Origin: Paenarthrobacter sp.
GTDB lineage: Bacteria; Actinomycetota; Actinomycetes; Actinomycetales; Micrococcaceae
Assembly (NCBI GenBank): GCA_031179305.1
Contig: JAPSHX010000010.1
Span: 62,001-126,000, forward strand
Direction of reading: 5' to 3'
Length of the DNA: 64,000 nucleotides
Shown here: piece by piece, positions 35,024-42,087 of the stretch
Numbering within the stretch: the first letter of the stretch is position 1
Layout of the letters: the number at the start of each line of letters is the position of its first letter
Translations under genes and position numbers: made by a program
Notes under the pieces: model-generated
The model's database searches: none
The model's input: the letters and a program-made list of their open reading frames with translations, nothing else
What the model was told of the DNA's origin: nothing

Positions 35024-37303
35024 ATGCCGCAATCAAACGAATCCGCCACCGTTCCCACCGACTCACACAGCCCGCCAGGAACCAAGCCCACCTTCCTGAG
35101 CAACCTCGGGGCAGACCTTCCGGCGTCCCTCGTCGTCTTCCTCGTAGCCCTTCCCCTTTCCTTGGGCATCGCCGCAGCCTCAGGTGCCCCCGTCATGGCC
35201 GGCCTCATAGCCGCAGCCGTCGGCGGCATCGTCGCAGGCAGCCTCGGGGGCTCACCACTGCAGGTGAGCGGCCCTGCCGCCGGACTGACCGTCGTCGTTG
35301 CCGGTCTGGTAGACGAGTTCGGCTGGCAGGTGACATGCGCAATCACCGCTGCTGCCGGCGTCGTGCAACTACTCATGGGCGTCAGCCGCATTGGCCGGGC
35401 GGCGCTGGCAGTGTCACCGGTGGTGGTCAAGGCGATGCTCGCGGGCATCGGGATTACCATCATCCTCCAGCAACTTCATGTGCTTCTCGGCGGTCAGGCC
35501 GCGGGCTCAGCAATCGAAAACCTCACCGGGCTTCCAGCCGCCATCACCAACGTTGAGCTCCACTCTGCGCTGCTGGGTCTGGCCGTCGTCGCAATCCTGC
35601 TGACGTGGAAGTTCCTCCCCGCAGCGGTGCGGAAAATCCCCGGGCCGCTTGCCGCCGTCGTCGCCGTGACAGCTGTTTCCGTTGCGGTTGCACCAAGCGT
35701 GGAGCGCATCAGCTTCAGCGGGTCCATCTTCGACGCCCTCGCACTTCCCAGCCTGCCCGACGGAAACTGGCGCGCCGCGGCCATGGCTGTCATCACGGTG
35801 GCGCTGATCGCGAGCATCGAGTCGCTTTTGTCAGCCGTCGCTGTGGACAAAATGCATGGCGGCTCGCGCACCAAGCTGAACCGCGAACTCGTCGGTCAGG
35901 GCTCAGCGAACGTCGTTTCCGGCATGCTGGGCGGACTCCCGGTCACTGGCGTGATCGTCCGTAGCGCCACCAACGTTGAAGCGGGCGCCAAGAGCCGCAC
36001 CTCGGCCATCCTGCACGGCGTGTGGGTCTTGGTGTTCTCTGCACTCTTCGCAGGCCTCATCCAGTTGATTCCGTTGTCCGTGCTCGCGGGTCTGCTGCTG
36101 GTGATCGGTGCCAAGCTCATCAAAATTGCCGACATCCGCACCAGCCTCCGCACCGGCGACCTCCTCGTCTACAGCGTCACCCTGATCTGCGTCGTGGCCC
36201 TCAACCTGCTCGAGGGCGTCATCATTGGCCTCGCGCTGGCTGCCCTGTGCGTGCTCTGGCGGGTGCTCCGCGCGCAGATCCAGGCCCATGCTCCCTCTGC
36301 TGAGGCGCTGCCATGGCGCGTCACCATCGCCGGCTCATGCAGCTTCTTCGCGCTGCCCCGGCTCAACCGCGTCCTCCATTCCGTGCCCGAAGGCCGGGAC
36401 GTGGTGGTGGAACTCAACGCCGACTACCTCGATCACGCCTTCCGCGAAGCCCTGGTCGCCTGGCAGAAGCAGCAGCGCAACACCGGAGCATCGGTGACCC
36501 TCGAAGAACACGGCACCACTGCTTTCAGCGACGCCGAGGACAACACCCCGCAGCGACAGGACCCACGCGAATTCCCGCTCCCGCCCCGTACGTCCTGGTT
36601 GCCGCCTGGTGACGGTTCAACATCGGAGGACGACGACGGCGGGCGGCTGCCGCTGCGGTCAATCCTCCTGGGCATTGACAAGTATCACCGACGGCACGCG
36701 GACAAGGTCCGTCCGCTCGTACAGGACCTCACGGAGGGACAGAACCCGGACACGCTCTTTGTCGCTTGTGTTGATTCCAGAGTCAATCCAAACCTGATCA
36801 CCAGCAGCGGACCGGGCGACCTCCTCACGCTCCGGAACATCGGCAACGTGGTGTGCAACGACGGCAGCGATGCTTCGATCGACTCGGCACTTTCCTTTGC
36901 CGTCAAAGGGTTGTCCGTGGACTCGGTAGTGGTGTGTGGGCACTCCAACTGTGGTGCGATGAAGGCGGTCATTGCCGATGCTGAGGGCGCTTCGCCCGAC
37001 ATGGGGGACGGCTTCGATGCGTGGCTGGAGCATGCTCGACCGAGCTACTATGCCTTGGTTGCCGGCCACCCTGTAGCGGTTGCTGCTTCGGCTGAGGGCT
37101 ATAGCCGGCTCGACCAATTGAGCATGGTGAATGTTGCCCTCCAACTCCGGAAGCTGGAAGAACACCCGGTCACCGGCCCCGCCCTGGCATCCGGTCAACT
37201 GCAGGCCACGGGATTGTTCTACGACATCTGCACGGCCCGGGTTGTCCTGGTGACGCCGGAGGGCATCGAGCAGCTGGATCCGAGCATGGCTGTCCGCGCC
37301 TAA
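35024..37303 (+). CDS. SulP anion transporter fused to a beta-carbonic anhydrase
   Basis: A 759-residue fusion. The first ~430 residues are a SulP transporter with 10-14 TM helices (LPLSLGIAAASGAPVMAGL, SPLQVSGPAAGLTVVV). A degenerate STAS-like part follows (about 440-490), then a linker. The last ~210 residues are a beta-carbonic anhydrase with zinc ligands Cys582 (ACVDSRV), His640 and Cys643 (CGHSNCGAMK) and the dyad Asp584. It probably imports bicarbonate and interconverts it with CO2 at the inner face. Start ATG 35024 with a CCAGGAG site upstream. It is a single-gene unit. Confidence 0.94.
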   Translation: MPQSNESATVPTDSHSPPGTKPTFLSNLGADLPASLVVFLVALPLSLGIAAASGAPVMAGLIAAAVGGIVAGSLGGSPLQVSGPAAGLTVVVAGLVDEFGWQVTCAITAAAGVVQLLMGVSRIGRAALAVSPVVVKAMLAGIGITIILQQLHVLLGGQAAGSAIENLTGLPAAITNVELHSALLGLAVVAILLTWKFLPAAVRKIPGPLAAVVAVTAVSVAVAPSVERISFSGSIFDALALPSLPDGNWRAAAMAVITVALIASIESLLSAVAVDKMHGGSRTKLNRELVGQGSANVVSGMLGGLPVTGVIVRSATNVEAGAKSRTSAILHGVWVLVFSALFAGLIQLIPLSVLAGLLLVIGAKLIKIADIRTSLRTGDLLVYSVTLICVVALNLLEGVIIGLALAALCVLWRVLRAQIQAHAPSAEALPWRVTIAGSCSFFALPRLNRVLHSVPEGRDVVVELNADYLDHAFREALVAWQKQQRNTGASVTLEEHGTTAFSDAEDNTPQRQDPREFPLPPRTSWLPPGDGSTSEDDDGGRLPLRSILLGIDKYHRRHADKVRPLVQDLTEGQNPDTLFVACVDSRVNPNLITSSGPGDLLTLRNIGNVVCNDGSDASIDSALSFAVKGLSVDSVVVCGHSNCGAMKAVIADAEGASPDMGDGFDAWLEHARPSYYALVAGHPVAVAASAEGYSRLDQLSMVNVALQLRKLEEHPVTGPALASGQLQATGLFYDICTARVVLVTPEGIEQLDPSMAVRA

Positions 37304-37341
37304 GTCCTCTTCCAAGCTCCGGGCTGCGGGCTGCTGGTTCG

Positions 37342-37430
37342 GCCACCACCCACTTTGAGCTGCATTCAGCCCCGACACACCCGGAACAAAGGCGTGTCGG
37401 GGCTGTCCCAATTTCATAGTGGGTGGTGGC
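37342..37430. repeat. 89-bp nested (dumbbell) palindrome
   Basis: Outer arms GCCACCACCCACT (37342-37354) and AGTGGGTGGTGGC (37418-37430), and inner arms AGCCCCGACAC (37368-37378) and GTGTCGGGGCT (37394-37404), are all perfect. They are separated by symmetric 13-nt spacers. It lies 38 bp after the SulP stop. It may end transcription or be a small mobile palindrome. The rest of 37304-37565 holds no gene. Confidence 0.75.
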
Positions 37431-37565
37431 GGTACAGGGGCCCGCCCGGTTTCAGATAACCAGCCCCGGGGTACGAGCATTAACCGCGGGCAACGTGCGG
37501 AATACTGGATCCAGAACCACGAGTTCCGGCAGGCGAGGGCTGCCGTGTGAGGAGGTGGCGGAAAC

Positions 37566-38162
37566 GTGAACGCCGAGAACAACGCCTTCAGGCGCAAGCT
37601 CGAGCGGGGCGCGGAACTGCGGGCAGTTCGGTCCTGGGGAGGAAATGCCGAGGAAGATGCAGAGCTTGAGGCCGCGGATGCCGAAGAACGCGAGAAACGT
37701 CGCAAGGTAGACGACGCTGCCCGGGTTGAGTACCTCATCCGGGACGCCATGAACCAAGGCAAGTTCGACAACCTGAAGTATGCCGGCAAGCCAATCCCCG
37801 GCTTGGGGGAGCACTACGACCCCGACTGGTGGGTCAAAGGACTCATCCAGCGCGAACGGCTAAGCGGGATCGGTCCGCCCGCCATTTTGCTGCGGATCGA
37901 GGACTCGGAGCTCGACGCCAAGTTGGACCAGCAGTACACGGACAAGCAGGTCCGGGATATTCTCGAGGACTTCAATAAGCGCGTGATCGAAGCCCGGCGG
38001 CAGCTACAAGGCGGGCCTCCCGTGATCACCAAGCTCCGTGATGTGGAGGAGGAGGTGGAAAAATGGCGGGAGCGCAGGATGGCCGCGGCACCTCCCCAGC
38101 CGGAACCCGAACCGCAGGGCAAACGGACGTGGTGGCAGCGTCTCTGGAACGGTTCCGGTTAA
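37566..38162 (+). CDS. DUF1992 protein (DnaJ homologue subfamily C member 28-like)
   Basis: A 198-residue protein with the DUF1992 domain: RVEYLIRDAMNQGKFDNLKYAGKPIPGL near residues 50-80, with the conserved DPDWWVKGLIQRE after it. A charged coiled-coil-like start and a Pro/Trp-rich basic tail flank it. No J-domain is present. The cellular role is unknown. GTG 37566 is preceded by AGGAGG at a rather long distance. The stop lies at the edge of a palindromic repeat. Confidence 0.88.
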   Translation: MNAENNAFRRKLERGAELRAVRSWGGNAEEDAELEAADAEEREKRRKVDDAARVEYLIRDAMNQGKFDNLKYAGKPIPGLGEHYDPDWWVKGLIQRERLSGIGPPAILLRIEDSELDAKLDQQYTDKQVRDILEDFNKRVIEARRQLQGGPPVITKLRDVEEEVEKWRERRMAAAPPQPEPEPQGKRTWWQRLWNGSG

Positions 38163-38228
38163 CCCAACTGGGTCGCAGTTCAGGTCGTTCTGAGGCGTCA
38201 GAACGACGTGAACTGTTACCTACTTGGG
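38163..38228. repeat. palindromic repeat family A, degenerate copy
   Basis: A 66-bp element with central arms GTCGTTCTGA and TCAGAACGAC and flanks CAGTTCA/TGAACTG. It is homologous along its whole length to the perfect copy at 46120-46185, including the outer TACTTGGG. It directly follows the DUF1992 stop. Confidence 0.85.
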
Positions 38229-38248
38229 CGCGGCGGGGACGGCACAAA

Positions 38249-38290
38249 CAGCAGCCGACGGCGGGACTGAAGTTCCGCCGTCGGCTGCTG
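38249..38290 (-). terminator. intrinsic terminator of the ammonium transporter gene
   Basis: Perfect 16-bp arms CAGCAGCCGACGGCGG (38249-38264) and its complement (38275-38290) enclose a 10-nt loop. On the minus strand the stem is followed by TTTG. It lies 17 bp after the amtB stop. Confidence 0.85.
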
Positions 38291-38306
38291 GTCTGCGTAG
38301 AGTCCT

Positions 38307-39632
38307 TTAGGCGAAGCTGTCTTCCTTGGCTTCCGGAGCGGCAGCAGCCGGCTTCCGTGTAATCAGTGCGGACAGGTGCGCCTGCTGTTTGCGGAAGTGG
38401 CCGTGGGCGGTGAGGCCGAACTCGTAGGCGGACTCGGCGTGCTGGGTGAGGTCGACGCCCGTGACTTCATGCTCCAGGGGAACCCGGAATCCGATGGTCT
38501 TGTGAATGGCCCGGCCGATCACCAGCGTGCCCAAACCGGACAGGGCGATGGTGATCAAAACGGCAACCGTCTGGGCAATGAGCTGCTGCGGGCCGCCACC
38601 GTAAAGGAGGCCGCCGGCTGTGCCCTCGGTGGGGAAGGCGATGAAGCCCAGGGACAGTGTGCCGATGACGCCGGCGCCGAAGTGCACGCCCACCACATCC
38701 AGGGAGTCGTCGAAACCGAACCGGTACTTCAGGTCAACGAACCATGCGCAGGCGGCGCCGGCAACGAGGCCCAGTCCAAGCGCGGCCAGAGGGCTGATGT
38801 TGGCGCAGGAAGGCGTAATGGCAACAAGGCCCGCCACCACGCCGGACGCCGCGCCCAGCGACGTCGGGTGGCCGTGGCGGATTTTCTCCACCACGAGCCA
38901 GCTGAGCATCGCCGCTGCCGGTGTGACCAGGGTGTTGATCCAGATGAGGCCAGCCTGCTCGGCCGTGGTTGCTGCTCCGCCGTTGAAGCCGAACCAGCCG
39001 AACCAGAGGATGGCCGCGCCAATCATGATGAACGGCACGTTGTGCGGACGGTGATTGGGGTCCTTGGCGAAGCCGTGACGCTTTCCCACGATCAGTGCGA
39101 GGACGAAAGCGGCGGTTCCGGAGCTGACCTCAACCACTGCCCCGCCGGCGAAGTCGATGACCTGGCCGAAGATCTGGGTCACGGCACCCCCTGCGCTCAT
39201 GAGGCCACCGCCCCAGATCATGTAGGCCAGCGGGCAGTAAACCACCGTGATCCAGATCGGCACGAACAGTGCCCAAGCGCCGAACTTGGCGCGGTCGGCG
39301 ATCGCACCGCTGATGAGTGCAACGGTGATAATGGCGAACGTGGCGGCGAATCCGGCTTTGATGAGATCGGGCGATCCGATCAGGTCCTGCAGCCCGAAGT
39401 GTGCGAAGGGGTTGCCGAACAGGCCGAGGAAGCCGTCGCCGGTGGTCATCGAGTAGCCCCACAGGACCCACACCACGCCAACGATGCCCGCCGAGATGAA
39501 GCTCATCATGATCATGTTGAGCGCAGCCTTGGCTCGTGTCATGCCACCGTAAAACAGGCCAAGGCCGGGGGTCATGAACAGCACCATGGCCGCCGCCAAC
39601 ATCATCCAGACGTGTTGCGCAGAGATCTCCAC
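38307..39632 (-). CDS. amtB: ammonium transporter Amt
   Basis: A 441-residue Amt/Rh channel with 11 TM helices that takes up ammonium. GLGLFYGGMTRAKAALNMIM, the AGGAVVEVSSGTAAF segment and DVVGVHFGAGVIGTL are family hallmarks. The twin pore His lie in the last of these and in the later helices. The GTG at 39632 is chosen: AAGGGA lies 6 nt upstream and VEISAQHVWMM leads directly into TM1. The usual glnB/glnK and glnD partners are not adjacent. A GlnR-like box lies about 90 bp upstream, suggesting nitrogen control. Confidence 0.95.
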   Translation of the reverse strand: MEISAQHVWMMLAAAMVLFMTPGLGLFYGGMTRAKAALNMIMMSFISAGIVGVVWVLWGYSMTTGDGFLGLFGNPFAHFGLQDLIGSPDLIKAGFAATFAIITVALISGAIADRAKFGAWALFVPIWITVVYCPLAYMIWGGGLMSAGGAVTQIFGQVIDFAGGAVVEVSSGTAAFVLALIVGKRHGFAKDPNHRPHNVPFIMIGAAILWFGWFGFNGGAATTAEQAGLIWINTLVTPAAAMLSWLVVEKIRHGHPTSLGAASGVVAGLVAITPSCANISPLAALGLGLVAGAACAWFVDLKYRFGFDDSLDVVGVHFGAGVIGTLSLGFIAFPTEGTAGGLLYGGGPQQLIAQTVAVLITIALSGLGTLVIGRAIHKTIGFRVPLEHEVTGVDLTQHAESAYEFGLTAHGHFRKQQAHLSALITRKPAAAAPEAKEDSFA

Positions 39633-39719
39633 CTGCGTTCCCTTCTTATTGAGCCTGTCCGAAACGGGGCCGTTGTTCCCGGCCCACGCCAACCCCCCGA
39701 TCAATATTCGGTGAGCTAT

Positions 39720-39757
39720 GTTTCCGACTCAGAAGAGCTAAGTTGCAGGTAAGTTAC
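39720..39757 (-). promoter_or_regulatory. GlnR-like box upstream of amtB
   Basis: Read on the minus strand: GTAAC-N6-GCAAC-N6-CTTCT-N6-GAAAC. Spacing matches the actinobacterial GlnR pattern gTnAC-N6-GaAAC repeated every 11 bp. Elements one, two and four match well; the third does not. Position fits activation of amtB. Confidence 0.55.
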
Positions 39758-39806
39758 AGAAATCTCTGCTTCGTGAAGATCACGTCACTGCCACGTTACG
39801 GGGATG

Positions 39807-41048
39807 TTAACCGCGCTTCTCACGCGGCGCGGGCGGATAGCCTCCGCGACGACTGGCGATGATGATCACCAAGGCGATCGCCGTGGGCAGGGCAGCGGCC
39901 AATGGCACCAGTTGGGCACCCACGGTGGTGAGGGCGAAGGCTCCGTACACTGCGCCGATGGCGATGCCCAGCTGGATGGTCACCACGGTGAGCCCGTTGG
40001 CAGCATCCTTGTGCTCGCCGCCTGCACGGAGAATCGCTGCCTGGTTGTAGATACCCACCGCGCCGAACGCAATGCCCCACAGCGTCATTAGCCCGAACGC
40101 CCCCACCCAGGTGCCACCCAGCGCAGGCAGCAGGGCGAAGGCAAGGGCCAAGAGTCCGACGGCGGCAAGCACCGAGGTGCGTGGCCGTGAGTCAGCCGTC
40201 ATGCCGGCAATCCAGATACCCACCAGGCTGGCGATTCCCACCACGGACAGGGAGATGCTTGTGGCAGATTCCGGCAGACCCGAGGAGAGCAAGAACGGAG
40301 CAACGTAGGTGAACAACGTGAAATGGGCGAGCAACAAGAGCGGCCAAGCGATGGCGATGGCGACAACGCCGGGTAGTTTCATGGCTGCCCTAAGGGACGG
40401 AGTTTTTTGGCTGGCTTGGTCATGAGCTCCCGGGAGAAGCCAGAACGCCAGAACTGCCAGCAGCGCACCCACCCCGGCAAGGACCATGAATGAGGCCCGC
40501 CACGTCATGAGCGAACCCATCAGCGTGCCGATGGGAGCGCCGACAGCCAACGCGATGCTGTTGCCGCTGAACACAACAGCCATTGCTTTGCCCACGGAAT
40601 GTGCGGGAACGATACGTGCCACATACGGTGCCATGCTGGACCACAACATGCCGTGCGCAATGCCGCCAAGGAGTCGCGCCCCGATCGCCCAACCCAATGT
40701 GGGGCTGAGCGCCAGGAGCACATTGCTGAGGGCAAAAGCCAGAACAGTGGCGACCAGCAGGGTCTTGCGTGGAACCCGTCCGGCAAGGAACCGGGAGAGC
40801 GGCAAGGCCGTGAAGACGATGACTGCCGCGTAGACCGCCGTAAGGAAACCAACGGCAGATTCGTCCACCCCGAGGTCCCGGCTGATTTGGGGGAGCAGGC
40901 CCGAAGGCAGGAGTTCGGTGGTCACTGCGGTGAAACCGGCAGCTGCGAGCACCAAGAGTCCGCCCCACGGGATCTTCTTCGGTTGCTGCGTTTCAGCACG
41001 CGATACCTCGGGTGATGGCGTTCCGACGACCACGGGGTCCTGCTTCAA
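39807..41048 (-). CDS. MFS transporter (DHA1-type)
   Basis: A 413-residue, 12-TM major facilitator of the DHA1 drug or sugar efflux type: GFTAVTTELLPSGLLPQISRDLG in TM1 and the loop RFLAGRVPRKTLLV (motif A) after TM2. A short charged N-terminus precedes TM1. The substrate is unknown. A 14-bp perfect palindrome lies 35 bp upstream of its start, and a divergent amidotransferase gene follows it. Confidence 0.9.
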   Translation of the reverse strand: MKQDPVVVGTPSPEVSRAETQQPKKIPWGGLLVLAAAGFTAVTTELLPSGLLPQISRDLGVDESAVGFLTAVYAAVIVFTALPLSRFLAGRVPRKTLLVATVLAFALSNVLLALSPTLGWAIGARLLGGIAHGMLWSSMAPYVARIVPAHSVGKAMAVVFSGNSIALAVGAPIGTLMGSLMTWRASFMVLAGVGALLAVLAFWLLPGAHDQASQKTPSLRAAMKLPGVVAIAIAWPLLLLAHFTLFTYVAPFLLSSGLPESATSISLSVVGIASLVGIWIAGMTADSRPRTSVLAAVGLLALAFALLPALGGTWVGAFGLMTLWGIAFGAVGIYNQAAILRAGGEHKDAANGLTVVTIQLGIAIGAVYGAFALTTVGAQLVPLAAALPTAIALVIIIASRRGGYPPAPREKRG

Positions 41049-41082
41049 AGATCGCTCCTCAGGGATGAGTCATGGGGGTTTG

Positions 41083-41096
41083 GTAGGGATCCCTAC
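41083..41096. promoter_or_regulatory. palindromic operator between MFS and amidotransferase genes
   Basis: GTAGGGATCCCTAC is a perfect 14-bp palindrome in the divergent intergenic region, 35 bp from the MFS start. It is probably a binding site for a dimeric repressor encoded elsewhere. Confidence 0.55.
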
Positions 41097-41198
41097 AACG
41101 TTATGCATCCACGGCGATGCGAGGGAGTCTCTGTCAGAAACCCCCTCCCGCTAGCAACACACTTTGTCCGTCAGTCATTCCTCGCGCAGACTGGGCGT

Positions 41199-41930
41199 GT
41201 GAAGCCCTTCCTATTGCTGGCCACCCGCGCCGAGGATGCCGCAGCCGATGATGAGTACCAGGCGTACCTCCGGTACTGCGGCCTGAAACCGGAAGAACTG
41301 GTCCGTATTCGGCTGGAATCCGGGGCTTTGCCGCCTCTTGAGCTGTCCGATTATTCCGGCGTGATCGTCGGCGGCAGCCCTTACACCTCCAGCGATCCTG
41401 TGGAGGAAAAGAGCGCAGCCCAGATCCGGGTTGAGACGGAACTCTCATCGCTGCTGGATCGGATCGTGGCCGAGGACTTCCCGTTCCTGGGTGCCTGTTA
41501 CGGCGTCGGCACCTTGGGCGTGCACCAAGGAGCCGTCATCGATCGCCGGTTTGGGGAAGCGGTGGGGGCAACCCGGATCACGCTGACCGCCGACGGAGAA
41601 CGCGATCCCATGCTTCGCGGTGTCCCGCGAACTTTCGATGCGTTCGTTGGACATAAGGAAGCGTGCAGTCAACTTCCCGAACACGCTGTGCTGTTGGCCA
41701 GTTCAGAGGCGTGCCCGGTGCACATGTTCCGGATCAAGAACAACCTCTACGCCACGCAGTTTCACCCCGAACTGGATGCCGAAGGCCTGATCACGCGAAT
41801 CAACATCTACAAGAACGCAGGCTACTTTCCGCCCCACACTGCCGACGAACTCATCGAGACGGCACGCCAGTCATCCGTGACCGAACCAATGCGGGTGCTC
41901 AGGAACTTCACCGAACGCTACGCCCGCTAG
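41199..41930 (+). CDS. class I glutamine amidotransferase (GMP synthase-like domain)
   Basis: A 243-residue stand-alone GATase1 protein. The nucleophile Cys is in LGACYGVGTLG, the His and Glu are in QFHPELD, and VGGSPYTSSDP forms the oxyanion strand. Such proteins hydrolyse glutamine or a gamma-glutamyl compound; there is no synthase domain. GTG 41199 is chosen because KPFLLLATR begins the first strand; longer starts add unrelated residues. It has its own promoter region divergent from the MFS gene. Confidence 0.87.
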   Translation: MKPFLLLATRAEDAAADDEYQAYLRYCGLKPEELVRIRLESGALPPLELSDYSGVIVGGSPYTSSDPVEEKSAAQIRVETELSSLLDRIVAEDFPFLGACYGVGTLGVHQGAVIDRRFGEAVGATRITLTADGERDPMLRGVPRTFDAFVGHKEACSQLPEHAVLLASSEACPVHMFRIKNNLYATQFHPELDAEGLITRINIYKNAGYFPPHTADELIETARQSSVTEPMRVLRNFTERYAR

Positions 41931-41937
41931 CCCCTGC

Positions 41938-42085
41938 TTGTTGTGGGGCCTGCTTTGCAGCCTTTCGCGAGGGTATTGTGCGCAGAATAGGCCTCGCAAC
42001 GTGGGGTGGGTTTGTTGTGGGGCCTGCTTTGCAGCTTTTCGCGAAGGGATACCGGGTAGATCGGGCCTCGCAACGTGGGGGTGGG
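41938..42085. repeat. 74-bp direct repeat, two copies, each an imperfect stem
   Basis: Two tandem copies start at 41938 and 42012 (TTGTTGTGGGGCCTGC...). Each begins with GTTGTGGGGCC and ends with GGCCTCGCAAC, which can pair with G-U wobbles. They fill the space between the convergent amidotransferase and PBP genes. Confidence 0.85.
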
Positions 42086-42087
42086 GG

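Noticed and set aside
38376..39752. A 458-codon open frame on the plus strand
   Set aside because: Antisense to amtB; same composition artefact.
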